Below are positions 33,689-41,985 of a DNA stretch of 64,000 nt, piece by piece (the stretch's first letter is position 1; every line of letters starts with the position of its first letter). Made by a program: the position numbers and the translations under genes. The notes beneath the pieces are model-generated. The model was not told the DNA's origin. It ran no database searches and worked only from the letters and a program-made list of their open reading frames with translations. This DNA comes from JBBSBL01 sp046330255 (lineage in GTDB: Bacteria; Actinomycetota; Thermoleophilia; Solirubrobacterales; Solirubrobacteraceae): positions 1,178,001 through 1,242,000 of the forward strand of contig JAXLTC010000001.1 in assembly GCA_046330255.1 (NCBI GenBank). The letters run 5' to 3'.

Positions 33689-35673
33689 TCCTCGTCCTCC
33701 TCCTCGGCGACCTTGACCGCGAGCGCGTCCATCACGGCCGGGTCGCGCAGCGTCGTCACGTCGCCGAGCGCACGGCCCTCGGCGATGTCGCGCAGCAGGC
33801 GGCGCATGATCTTCCCCGAGCGCGTCTTGGGCAGGTCCTCGCTCCACACGATCCGCCTCGGACGGGCGAACTTCCCGATCTTCACGCCCACGTGCTCGCG
33901 GATGTGGGCCTCGAGCGCCTCGTCCCCGTCGAGCCCGCCGGTGAGCGTCACGAACGCGCAGATCGACTGGCCGGTCTGCTCGTCGGACTGGCCGATGACC
34001 GCCGCCTCGGCCACCTTCTCGTGCGAGACGATCGCGGACTCGACCTCGGCGGTGGAGAGCCGGTGCCCGGAGACGTTGACGACGTCGTCGATGCGCCCGA
34101 TCACCCAGAAATACCCGTCCGCGTCCCGCCGCGCGGCGTCGCCTGCGAGGTAGGTCAGCTTCCCGAACCGCTCGAAGTAGGTCTCCAGGAAGCGCTCGTC
34201 GTCGCCCAGCAGCGTGCGCAGCATCCCGGGCCAGGGCCTGCGGATCACGAGCAGCCCCTGCCCGCCCTCCACGGGCTCGCCCTCGCGCTCGTCGACCACC
34301 TCGGCGTCGATCCCGGGGAACGGCGTGGTCGCCGAGCCGGGCTTGGTGGCGGTGAGGCCCGGCAGCGGCGTGATCATGATGTGGCCCGTCTCGGTCTGCC
34401 ACCACGTGTCGACGATCGGGCAGCGCTCGCCGCCGATCACGACGTGGTACCACAGCCAGGCCTTGGGGTTGATCGGCTCGCCGACCGAGCCGAGCAGCCG
34501 CAGCGAGGAGAGGTCGAAGCGGGCGGGCACGTCCGCCCCCCACTTCATGCAGGCGCGGATCGCCGTCGGGGCCGTGTAGAAGATCGTCGCGCGGTAGCGC
34601 TCGACCAGCTCCCACCAGATGCCGGTGTGCGGGTAGTCCGGCGCCCCCTCGTACATCACGCTCGTCGCCGCGTTCAGCAGCGGCCCGTAGACGATGTAGG
34701 AGTGCCCGGTCACCCAGCCGACGTCGGCCGAGCACCAGTAGACGTCCTCCTCGGGGCGCAGGTCGAACACGTAGCGGTGCGTCGACGCGACGCCCGTGAG
34801 GTAGCCGCCCGTCGTGTGCAGGATCCCCTTCGGCTTGGCCGTCGAGCCGGACGAGTAGAGGATGTAGAGCGGGTGTTCGGAGTCCAGCGGCTCCGCGGGG
34901 CACTCCGGGTCGGCGGCGGCCATGACCTCGTCGAACCACACGTCGCGACCCTCGCGCATCTCGCAATCCGCGCCCGTGTGGCGCACCACGATGATGCTCC
35001 GCAGCGTGGCCAGCTCGCCCATCTCGGCGTCGACCTGCCGCTTGATCGGGGCCGTGCGGCCCTTGCGCCGTGCCCCGTCGACCGTGATCAGCGCCTTCGC
35101 CTCGCTGACCTCCATCCGCTCGCGCACGGCGCTCGCGGAGAAACCTCCGAAGACGACGTTGTGCGGAGCGCCGATGCGCGCGCATGCGAGCATCGCCACC
35201 ACGACCTCCGGGATCATCGGGAGGTAGATCCCGACCACGTCGCCCTTCTGCACGCCGAGGTCCTTCAGCGCGCTTGCGAAGCGCTTGGTGTCGCGCAGCA
35301 GCTCGGCGTAGGTGACGTCGCGCTCCTCGCCCTCCTCGCCGCGCCAGTGGAACGCCACCCGGTCGCCGAGCCCCGCCGCGACGTGGCGGTCGAGGCAGTT
35401 GTGCGAGGCGTTGAGCTTGCCGCCCGCAAACCACGTGTAGAACGGCGGATCGGTGTCGTCGAGCACGGTCTCCCACGGCTCGAACCAGTCCAGCGCGCGC
35501 GCCTGCTCCTCCCACCAGGCCAGCGGGTCCGCCGCCGCGCGCTCGCCGATCGCGGGATCGCTGATCGCCGCCCTCGCCGCGAAGTCTGGCGGGGCCGGGA
35601 ACGTCTCCTGCTCGAGCATGCGCTCGAGCCGCGCCTCCAGCGCCTCGGTGCCCGCCGGTCCCGTCTCAGCCAT
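33685..35673 (-). CDS. acs: Acetyl-CoA synthetase
   Basis: 662 residues. AMP-forming ligase of the ANL superfamily: YSSGSTAKPKG (P-loop, around residues 270-280), DTWWQTETG, YLAGDAARRDADGYFWVIGRIDD, and the C-terminal PKTRSGKIMRR whose lysine is the usual acetylation switch. The acetate-pocket tryptophan lies in DTWWQTE. It makes acetyl-CoA from acetate, CoA and ATP. ATG 35673. It lies between two exported-protein genes with 4-base or near overlaps, an unusual operon setting for a cytoplasmic enzyme. Confidence 0.96.
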   Translation of the reverse strand: MAETGPAGTEALEARLERMLEQETFPAPPDFAARAAISDPAIGERAAADPLAWWEEQARALDWFEPWETVLDDTDPPFYTWFAGGKLNASHNCLDRHVAAGLGDRVAFHWRGEEGEERDVTYAELLRDTKRFASALKDLGVQKGDVVGIYLPMIPEVVVAMLACARIGAPHNVVFGGFSASAVRERMEVSEAKALITVDGARRKGRTAPIKRQVDAEMGELATLRSIIVVRHTGADCEMREGRDVWFDEVMAAADPECPAEPLDSEHPLYILYSSGSTAKPKGILHTTGGYLTGVASTHRYVFDLRPEEDVYWCSADVGWVTGHSYIVYGPLLNAATSVMYEGAPDYPHTGIWWELVERYRATIFYTAPTAIRACMKWGADVPARFDLSSLRLLGSVGEPINPKAWLWYHVVIGGERCPIVDTWWQTETGHIMITPLPGLTATKPGSATTPFPGIDAEVVDEREGEPVEGGQGLLVIRRPWPGMLRTLLGDDERFLETYFERFGKLTYLAGDAARRDADGYFWVIGRIDDVVNVSGHRLSTAEVESAIVSHEKVAEAAVIGQSDEQTGQSICAFVTLTGGLDGDEALEAHIREHVGVKIGKFARPRRIVWSEDLPKTRSGKIMRRLLRDIAEGRALGDVTTLRDPAVMDALAVKVAEEEDEE

Positions 35674-35676
35674 CGC

Positions 35677-37905
35677 TCACCGCCTCGTCGCCGACGTCCG
35701 CACGCCGCGGCACCCGGCGAGCCGGATCACCAGCCGGCGATCGGTCCGCACGGCAAGCCGCGTCCGGCACGTCACCCGCGCGCGCCGGACATCGATCGTC
35801 AGCGCGCGCACGTTCGTAGCGCGGATCGCGAGCGCGTCCCGCCGCCGCGCGCGCGGGGCCGGACCCCAGGTGCGCCGCTCGCTCGTGAACGGGCGCGGGC
35901 CCAGGAACCCGCCCCGCAGCGTGCCGGAGCCGCGCCGCAGCGGCGAAGGTCGCGGGTCGCCCAGTCCGAAGCCCGCTGAGCGGACGTCGACCGTGGCGGC
36001 TCGCCCGCGGTCGCCCGCGCGCACGCCCGAGACCCAGTACGCGTGGTCGGCGACCAACCCGAGCCCGGGATTGTCGAACGCCGGGTCGGAGACGTAGGTG
36101 ACGTGCGGCGGGTTGACCACCACGCGCGCGGCGTCGAGGAACCGCGCGGCGGGCGCGAAGACGTCGTTGACGGCGAGCTGGAGATGGTTAGGGGTCGGGA
36201 TCGGGAGCGACGTGCTGGAGTAGCGCGCGAAGGTGTCGAGCTCGTAGCGGTAGCCCAGGCGCCGGAGCTCCGCCGCGGTCGCGCCGAAGGCCGACGGCGG
36301 AACGAGCTCGTCGTAGCGCGCGTTCCACATCAGGAACGGCACCCAGCGGACGGACGCGAGCTGGTCGATCCCGGGGCCGGTCCCGGCGGGGATGCTGCCG
36401 GCCGCGCCGACGGTCGGCTGCGCCCGCGCGAAGAGGTCCGGGTAGCGGCTCGCGAGGCGGAAGGTGCCGAATCCGCCCATCGAGTACCCGGCGATCGCCG
36501 CCAGCGAGGGCTCCAGGCGGTAGCGCGCCGCGACGTCCGCCCAGACCTCGAACGCGTCCGCCTCGGCCGCGTCGCGATAGAAGCCGTCGGGCCCGCGCCC
36601 TTCGGGCGACGCGACCAGCGAGCCGGGGGAACGCTCGCCGAACAGGCGCTGGTTGCCGGAGCCCGTGAACTGGTTGTAGTTCGCGGTCAGCGAGTGCAGC
36701 AGCAGCGTGAGCCCGTAGCGGCCCGAGTGCGGCCGGCGGCGGGGGACGTAGAGCGCGTAGGGCTGCAGGCGCCCGCGCAGCTCGCCCACGCATCGCCGCG
36801 ACGCCGCGCAGAGCGTCGAGGGCGAGTAGTCCACACCCTGCCGCGTCTCGGAGTGGCTCGCGAGGATGCGGTCCAGCGCGCCGGTTCGCGGCACGCCGCG
36901 ATCATCGGTCGCGCCCCTCGCGAGCTTCCCGAAGTCGACCGCGAACCCGAACGGCGTGAGGTCGCCGCGCGCCAGCGCATGCCCCTGCGCGCGGTCGCGC
37001 CACCAGGCCGTGTCGTTCAGCGCGGTGGTCTCGTTCGTGCGCTGGACGGGCTCGCGCAGGCGGAAGGCGACGTTGAAGAACGCCGCCGGCCGGGACAGGC
37101 CGGCGGCCCCGCCGGGAACGGTCCGCGTCGCCGTCGCCGCGGGGATCAGCCAGCGGTTCGCGCCGACGTCCCACAGGCCGGTGGCCGCAGCGACCCTGGC
37201 GACGCCGCGGCCCGGGTCCCAGGCCGAGTGCGGCACGCGGATCTCCACCTGGCGGCGGCGACGGTCCACGCGTACGGCGGGCCTGGTCGCGAGCGCCCGC
37301 CCGGTCGCGGCGTCGACGATGTCCCCGCCGGCGCCGTGAACGGTCACGAACCGCTCTGCGGGCGCCACGACGTTGGCGCCGTGCGGGAACGGCCGCGGCT
37401 CCGGCGAGGAACCGAGCGCGAGCGCGATGCCGACGCGCGCGGGGTCGATCATCGTGTTGAGCGTCACGCGGAACGCGGTCGCATCCGGCAGGGCCTTGAT
37501 CCGCAGCTCCACGAGGTCCGCGGCGTTGCCGGCGTAGACGGGATCGGTCGGATAGGTGTAGGTCCCGCCCGGCGCGGAGAACAGGTCGCCGCCGGCCCGC
37601 GGGTCGCGGGGGTCGCGGCTCGCGCCGCGCGCGCCGTGGTCGTCGTAGAGGAAGTCCTGGTAGAGCAGCTCCCCGCGCCGGTAGGCGACGGCGCCGGACA
37701 CGAGGATCGGCGCCGCGCGCCAGATCCCCGCGCTGGTGAGCTGCGGAGCGACCGCGGGCGCTCGGTAGAGCAGCGCCGGGCCGGGCCGCGCGCCGCTCGC
37801 GCGCGAAAGCGAGGAGCGGTCCGCTCCGGCGAGCGCCGGAAGCACCAGGCTCGCGATCAGCGCGAGCAGGGCGACCGTCGGCCCCGCGAGGCGATGGGCC
37901 CTCAC
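35677..37905 (-). CDS. Secreted alpha/beta hydrolase (esterase-like) with N-terminal beta domain
   Basis: 742 residues. Signal peptide RLAGPTVALLALIASLVLPALAG; then a beta-rich region (about 40-300; LYQDFLYDDHGARG, YPTDPVYAGNAADLVELRI) resembling the DOMON-like binding module attached to glucodextranases; then an alpha/beta hydrolase with nucleophile elbow AGYSMGGFG (about residue 473) and a final beta domain with basic tail. Prolyl-oligopeptidase/PHB-depolymerase-type esterases are the nearest match; substrate unknown. GTG 37905 overlaps the upstream gene's TGA (GTGA). It ends three bases before acs starts. Confidence 0.78.
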   Translation of the reverse strand: MRAHRLAGPTVALLALIASLVLPALAGADRSSLSRASGARPGPALLYRAPAVAPQLTSAGIWRAAPILVSGAVAYRRGELLYQDFLYDDHGARGASRDPRDPRAGGDLFSAPGGTYTYPTDPVYAGNAADLVELRIKALPDATAFRVTLNTMIDPARVGIALALGSSPEPRPFPHGANVVAPAERFVTVHGAGGDIVDAATGRALATRPAVRVDRRRRQVEIRVPHSAWDPGRGVARVAAATGLWDVGANRWLIPAATATRTVPGGAAGLSRPAAFFNVAFRLREPVQRTNETTALNDTAWWRDRAQGHALARGDLTPFGFAVDFGKLARGATDDRGVPRTGALDRILASHSETRQGVDYSPSTLCAASRRCVGELRGRLQPYALYVPRRRPHSGRYGLTLLLHSLTANYNQFTGSGNQRLFGERSPGSLVASPEGRGPDGFYRDAAEADAFEVWADVAARYRLEPSLAAIAGYSMGGFGTFRLASRYPDLFARAQPTVGAAGSIPAGTGPGIDQLASVRWVPFLMWNARYDELVPPSAFGATAAELRRLGYRYELDTFARYSSTSLPIPTPNHLQLAVNDVFAPAARFLDAARVVVNPPHVTYVSDPAFDNPGLGLVADHAYWVSGVRAGDRGRAATVDVRSAGFGLGDPRPSPLRRGSGTLRGGFLGPRPFTSERRTWGPAPRARRRDALAIRATNVRALTIDVRRARVTCRTRLAVRTDRRLVIRLAGCRGVRTSATRR

Positions 37906-38804
37906 TTGCGCTTCTTGCGCTTGCGGCGCGCCGCGCCGGGGTCGGCGGGCACCTGCGCGCGGCCGGGCAGGGCGGCCGGCTTCTCGTCGCGCTCGGGATC
38001 GGGCTTCGCGGGCTTGGGTCGCGCGCGCGCGGCCTCGCTCGGCGACGCGCCCTGCTCGTGCGCCCGGGCCGCCGCGTCGCGCTGCTGCGCCATCGACGCC
38101 CACGGATGGGCCTCGCCGTCCTCCCAGGCGGGGGGAACGCCGTTCGGCCAGCGCCCGGCGAGCAGGAAGGTCAGCGCCACGAGCCAGAACGACTGGATCA
38201 CCACGTTGGTGCCGCCGAGGATGGGCAGGATCAGGAACACGCCGACGAAGATGCCGACGTAGCCCAAGAAGCGCGTCAGCAGCCCGGCGCGCATCGCGTT
38301 CAGCGCGATCATCACGATCGCGAAGGCGAGCGCGAGACGCGCGGCGAAGCCCAGCGCCTGGACCACGAGCAGCTCGTCCGACCCGGTTACCCTGCGCGCC
38401 TGGTCGTAGCTGAGCCCGCCGTCGACCACGAAGTTGTGCGCGCCCGCGTTGAGCAGGACCTGAAGCGCGACTCCGGCGACGCCGGTCACGACACCGCCGA
38501 AGACGGCGGCTGCGCGCGCGGCGGCCGGCGTCTGGGGCCGCCGCGCGCGCGTCGCCTGGTAGAGGTAGAACAGCGTGTAGGACAGCAGCGCAGCGCCGAT
38601 CCCGGTCACGATCGAGGAGATCAGCAGCGTCGAGGCCTTGGAGTTGATGTCGACCAGCAGAGCGGGCGCGCTGTCGCCCAGGTTCCGGTAGGCGGACTGC
38701 TGGAGGAACGTCCCGGCGAGCGGCAGGATCGCCGCGAGCGCGGTGACGGCGACCACGAGCGGGCGCCGGCGCCGCTCCTCGGACACGTGGTCGGGCAGGC
38801 TCAC
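37902..38804 (-). CDS. Polytopic membrane protein with basic C-terminal tail
   Basis: 300 residues. About six hydrophobic helices (PLVVAVTALAAILPLAGTFL, LLISSIVTGIGAALLSYTLF, AAAVFGGVVTGVAGVALQVL, VVQALGFAARLALAFAIVMI, FLGYVGIFVGVFLILPILGG, IQSFWLVALTFLLAG), then a long charged cytoplasmic tail ending ARRKRKKRK, which may contact nucleic acid or acidic lipid. No family recognised. GTG 38804 lies 10 bases after TAGCAT (38820-38815 on this strand), so it should head the operon 38804-32045 with the esterase, acs and the secreted protein. Confidence 0.75.
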   Translation of the reverse strand: MSLPDHVSEERRRRPLVVAVTALAAILPLAGTFLQQSAYRNLGDSAPALLVDINSKASTLLISSIVTGIGAALLSYTLFYLYQATRARRPQTPAAARAAAVFGGVVTGVAGVALQVLLNAGAHNFVVDGGLSYDQARRVTGSDELLVVQALGFAARLALAFAIVMIALNAMRAGLLTRFLGYVGIFVGVFLILPILGGTNVVIQSFWLVALTFLLAGRWPNGVPPAWEDGEAHPWASMAQQRDAAARAHEQGASPSEAARARPKPAKPDPERDEKPAALPGRAQVPADPGAARRKRKKRK

Positions 38805-38813
38805 GGGGGGCCG

Positions 38814-38820
38814 TATGCTA
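38814..38820. promoter_or_regulatory. Symmetric TANNNTA bidirectional promoter
   Basis: TATGCTA reads as TATGCT on plus (six bases before GTG 38826) and as TAGCAT on minus (10 bases before GTG 38804). Such TANNNTA elements are a described basis for divergent bacterial transcription. Confidence 0.55.
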
Positions 38821-38825
38821 GCCGG

Positions 38826-39377
38826 GTGCGGACGTTCGCCGTCTCAGCGCTGGGGCCGGATCGCCCGGGCATCGTCGCGGCGATCACCGGCGTGGTCGCC
38901 GAGCACGCGATGAACGTGGTCGACGCGCGCGCCGCGATCCTGCGCGGCCACTTCTCGGCGACGTTCCTGGTCACCGGCGGAGACCACGTGGACGCGGCGA
39001 CCCTCCAGCGCGCGCTCGACACGGTGCGCGAGGGGTTGGGGCTCGAGGCGGCGGTGGCGCGCGAGGTGCCCGCGCTCGAGGACGAGCCCGCGCCGGGTGC
39101 GACCCACGTGCTCACCGTGCACAGCCACCAGCGGGCGGGGATCCTGCTCGCCGTCTCCACCGTGCTCGCCCGCTACGAGGTGACCGTGACGAACCTCGGC
39201 GTCGTGCGTGCCCCGTCCGGCGAGCCGGTCATGGTGATCGCTGTCTGCGTGCCGGACGCCGGCGTGGCCGGCGAGCTGCGCGAGCGCCTCGCCGCGATCG
39301 CCCGGGGCGCGGAGGCGGAGATCGCCTGGGACCCGGTTTCGCCCAGCGCCACCGAGGCCATACACTCGGCCTCGTGA
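38826..39377 (+). CDS. Tandem ACT-domain protein (GcvR-like)
   Basis: 183 residues. Two ACT domains: FAVSALGPDRPGIVAAITGVVAEH (about 4-27) and HVLTVHSHQRAGILLAVSTVLARY (about 98-121), each with the Gly-containing ligand loop. This layout matches GcvR-type glycine-cleavage regulators, which sense amino acids; the actual ligand is unknown. GTG 38826 is set by the TATGCT spacing. Its TGA overlaps the CBS gene's GTG. Confidence 0.82.
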   Translation: MRTFAVSALGPDRPGIVAAITGVVAEHAMNVVDARAAILRGHFSATFLVTGGDHVDAATLQRALDTVREGLGLEAAVAREVPALEDEPAPGATHVLTVHSHQRAGILLAVSTVLARYEVTVTNLGVVRAPSGEPVMVIAVCVPDAGVAGELRERLAAIARGAEAEIAWDPVSPSATEAIHSAS

Positions 39378-39820
39378 CGATCCGCGAGGTCATGACCGAG
39401 AGCGTCGTCGTGGCGTCCGGGGAAGCGACCGTGCGGGAGGTGGCGGAGCTGATGCGCGAGCGCGGCGTCGGCAGCGTCGTGCTGGTCGACGGGGGCGCCC
39501 CCGTCGGGATCCTGACCGACCGCGACCTGGCGGTGAGCGTCCTGGCCGACGGGCGCGACCCCGCCGACCGCGCCGCCGACCACGCCTCCCGCCCGGTCGT
39601 CACGGTGAACACCGGCGCTTCGCTCGAGGACGCGGCCGAGCTCATGGTCGGCCACGGGATCAGGCGCCTGCCGGTGCTGGACGGCGACCGGCTCACCGGC
39701 ATCGTCACGCTCGACGACCTCGCCGTGCGGACCGGCGACCTGGAGCTCGCCGCGCACATGACCACGCAGGTCACCCGCGCGGCGCTCCCCGAGTTCTACT
39801 TTCTCTCGCGCGGCGGCTGA
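39374..39820 (+). CDS. CBS-domain pair protein
   Basis: 148 residues, two CBS motifs: IREVMTESVVVASGEATVREVAELMRERGVGSVVLVD and HASRPVVTVNTGASLEDAAELMVGHGIRRLPVLD, each closing with a GI(L/V)T...DL segment. Stand-alone CBS pairs bind adenine nucleotides and act as energy sensors. GTG overlaps the ACT gene stop (GTGA), so both are probably one regulatory unit. The partner protein is not evident. Confidence 0.87.
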   Translation: MTIREVMTESVVVASGEATVREVAELMRERGVGSVVLVDGGAPVGILTDRDLAVSVLADGRDPADRAADHASRPVVTVNTGASLEDAAELMVGHGIRRLPVLDGDRLTGIVTLDDLAVRTGDLELAAHMTTQVTRAALPEFYFLSRGG

Positions 39821-39898
39821 GGGCTGGCGCCCGGCCGGGGCGAGCCGTCGCCCCCGAGACGGCCGCACCCGGGGCGAACCGGGCAACCGTCCTGCCTA

Positions 39899-39917
39899 GG
39901 TGTCGGTATGCGACACC
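39899..39917 (+). promoter_or_regulatory. Perfect inverted repeat enclosing the start codon of the DUF559 gene
   Basis: GGTGTCG-GTATG-CGACACC: seven-bp arms with the ATG (39908) in the loop. It could hide the start codon in mRNA or be an operator for the winged-helix-like N terminus of the encoded protein. A degenerate second copy follows the gene at 40810. Confidence 0.5.
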
Positions 39918-40810
39918 AGACCAGGACGCTGCGGACCGACCTCGCCCGGCTCGCACACGAGACCCACGGCGTGGTCACGCGACGGCAGTTGCTCGAGGTC
40001 GGCATCGACCCGTCGGCCGTCACGCGAGCGCGGCGTTCGGGCCTGCTGCTGGCCGTGCATCCGGGCGTCTACCGCGTGGGACATCGCGCCCCGAACATCG
40101 AGGCGGTCTACGTCGCGGCCGTGCTCGCGTGCGGCGACGGCGCGGCGCTGAGCGGTCGCGCTGCGGGCCACCTGCTGGGACTTCTGCGCTCCGCCCCTGC
40201 CCGCCCGGAGGTCACGGCGCCGCGGGAGCGCCGGGTTCGCGGTGTGAGGGTGCGCCGCGCTCGCCGCGGGCTCGAGGGCGAGGTCGCCGTCTGGCGCGGG
40301 ATCCCGGTGACCGCCCCCGCGCGCACCCTCGTCGACCTCGCCGGCGACCTGCCAACGAGCGTTCTCGCGCGCGCGTGCCACGAGGCGGGGATACGCCACG
40401 GGACCGGGGCCGACGAGGTGGAAGCTGCCCTGGCGAGGCGAGCGACGAGTCCAGGCGCCGCGACCCTGCGGCGGATCCTTTACGGCGACGAGCGAGTCAC
40501 GTTGAGCGCGCTCGAGGCCCGCTTTCTCGACCGGCTGGCGGCGGAGGCCCTGCCGCTTCCCGTGACCAACGTCCGTGACGGCGCGCGGCACCTCGACTGC
40601 CGCTGGCCGGAGCGCCGGCTGACGGTGGAGGTCGACGGCTTCCGCTACCACCGCTCACGACACGCCTGGGAGCAGGACCGCCGCCGCGAGCGCGAGGCCC
40701 ACGCACGCGGCGACGACTTCCGGCGCTTCACCTACGGCGACGTCTTCGAGAACCCGGCGCTGATGATGGCCGAGCTCCGGGACCTGCTCGGCGGCAAGCG
40801 TCCTGGATAG
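39908..40810 (+). CDS. AbiEi/DUF559-type protein (HTH-like N terminus, Vsr-like endonuclease C terminus)
   Basis: 300 residues. N terminus (LARLAHETHGVVTRRQLLEVGIDPSAVTRARRSGLLLAVHPGVYRVG) matches the AbiEi-type winged-helix antitoxin domain; IPVTAPARTLVDLA is the usual middle motif. The C terminus (LDCRWPERRLTVEVDGFRYH, then WEQDRRREREAHARGDDFRRFTYGDV) is a DUF559 PD-(D/E)XK nuclease-like fold with D, E-V-D and R/Y residues kept. No AbiEii toxin gene is adjacent, so this is not a standard type IV toxin-antitoxin pair. Such genes are numerous in actinobacteria; role unknown. Confidence 0.8.
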   Translation: MRHQTRTLRTDLARLAHETHGVVTRRQLLEVGIDPSAVTRARRSGLLLAVHPGVYRVGHRAPNIEAVYVAAVLACGDGAALSGRAAGHLLGLLRSAPARPEVTAPRERRVRGVRVRRARRGLEGEVAVWRGIPVTAPARTLVDLAGDLPTSVLARACHEAGIRHGTGADEVEAALARRATSPGAATLRRILYGDERVTLSALEARFLDRLAAEALPLPVTNVRDGARHLDCRWPERRLTVEVDGFRYHRSRHAWEQDRRREREAHARGDDFRRFTYGDVFENPALMMAELRDLLGGKRPG

Positions 40811-40841
40811 GTGTCGCCATGAGCCACCCGGGCAGGACACT
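40808..40841 (+). repeat. Imperfect second copy of the DUF559 5' end
   Basis: TAGGTGTCGccATG at 40808-40821 repeats TAGGTGTCGgtATG at 39897-39910, and similarity continues for about 20 bases after the ATG (CACC, CAGGAC, CT kept). The open frame from this second ATG is not convincing as protein. Reads as a remnant of a duplicated gene start or of an insertion boundary. Confidence 0.45.
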
Positions 40842-40899
40842 TGTCGCGCGGGCGGCCCCGGCGGGCGCCCGGCCGGCAGGCTGGCGCGGCCGCCTGCGG

Positions 40900-41637
40900 C
40901 TACGCCCCCCGGATCATCGCCCTCAGCGCGGGCACGGGGTCGGCGCCCGGCTCGCGGCGCGCGTCGGGCGCCAGCGCGGCCAGGGCGTCGGCCGCCGCGC
41001 CGAAGGCGGGCGCCTCGCGCTCGCCGTCGAGCACGACGAGCGAAGTCTCGATCCCGCGCAGCTCACGCCGGGTCGCGGGCCAGGTCGACAGCCCGGCCCA
41101 GTCGGCGAAGAACGCGGCGGCGCAGCCGGCGGCCTGCTCGAGACGAGCGGGATCCGCCGCGGGCCCGAGCCACGCGGCGATCGCGTCCGCACGGCCGCCG
41201 TCGCGCAGCGCGGCCTCGAGCACCTCGCGCTCGGCGGCCAGCTCCTCGCTCCCCTGCGGGACGAGCCAGAGCAGCGGCGGGCCGAGCAGGACCGACCGGC
41301 GCACCAGCCGCGGATGACGCAGCGCCAGGTCCAGGCAGACGAGCGCCCCGAAGTCCGCGCCGCACAGGAACGCCGGAGCCGCGCCGAGCGCGGCGAGCAG
41401 CGCAGCCGCGTCCTCCGCCTGCTCCTGCACGGTGGTGCGCTCGTAGGGCTCGGGCGCCTGCGAGGCCCCGTAGCCGCGGCGGTCATAGGAGATCACGCGC
41501 GCCGCCGAGCCAAGCGCCGGCGGCACCTGCCGCAGGACCGGCGACGGGCCGGCCATTCCGTGGACCACCAGGACGGCCGGTCCCTCTCCGCGCTCCTCGT
41601 AGGCCAGCTCCACGCCTGCGCCCGCGACCATCTCCAC
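40900..41637 (-). CDS. Alpha/beta hydrolase with Asp in the nucleophile elbow
   Basis: 245 residues. VLVVHGMAGPSP is the oxyanion HG loop, SYDRRGYGAS the following strand, and LCGADFGALV the nucleophile elbow with Asp rather than Ser, as in haloalkane dehalogenases and epoxide hydrolases. The C-terminal catalytic histidine is not obvious: the last stretch (DPVPALRAMIRGA) lacks the usual GH. It may be inactive or divergent. GTG 41637 is chosen because TACGCT (41650-41645) lies seven bases upstream and within the longer frame that starts at 41655. Confidence 0.75.
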   Translation of the reverse strand: MEMVAGAGVELAYEERGEGPAVLVVHGMAGPSPVLRQVPPALGSAARVISYDRRGYGASQAPEPYERTTVQEQAEDAAALLAALGAAPAFLCGADFGALVCLDLALRHPRLVRRSVLLGPPLLWLVPQGSEELAAEREVLEAALRDGGRADAIAAWLGPAADPARLEQAAGCAAAFFADWAGLSTWPATRRELRGIETSLVVLDGEREAPAFGAAADALAALAPDARREPGADPVPALRAMIRGA

Positions 41638-41702
41638 GCCGGGCAGCGTAGCCACGACGCCGCTCGCACGGCCGGCCCGGGCGCGGCGGCTACGATGGGG
41701 CC

Positions 41703-41975
41703 ATGGAAGGCTCAGGCTTCGGAGACATCTTCGGCAACCCGGACGAGCTCCAGCGCCGAATGGCGGAGTTCGCCGAGCAGATGCAGGGCGCGCAGAAGCT
41801 GGCGTGGGCGGACAACGCGATCAAGCTGGCGGTCGATCTCACGGTCGCCGCCATCAACCGCGTGAACATCCAGGGCACGACCGCCGAGCAGGCCGAGCAG
41901 ATCCGCTCGGTGATGGCGGTCGTCTTCCCGGAGGCCGTCACGCTGGTGCGCGAGGCGCGCCAGGGACTCCAGTAG
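41703..41975 (+). CDS. Small helical hypothetical protein
   Basis: 90 residues, predicted mostly helical: NPDELQRRMAEFAEQMQGAQKLAWADNAIKLAVDLTVAAINRV, then TTAEQAEQIRSVMAVVFPEAVTLVREARQGLQ. No cysteines, no signal. TACGAT at 41691-41696 is six bases before the ATG, matching the leaderless pattern and supporting it as a real gene. No family recognised. Confidence 0.7.
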   Translation: MEGSGFGDIFGNPDELQRRMAEFAEQMQGAQKLAWADNAIKLAVDLTVAAINRVNIQGTTAEQAEQIRSVMAVVFPEAVTLVREARQGLQ

Positions 41976-41985
41976 GCCACCCCCT

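Noticed and set aside
40819..41865. Plus-strand frame starting at the second TAGGTGTCGCCATG
   Set aside because: Composition is that of a shadow of the minus-strand alpha/beta hydrolase; only its first about 20 bases resemble a gene start.
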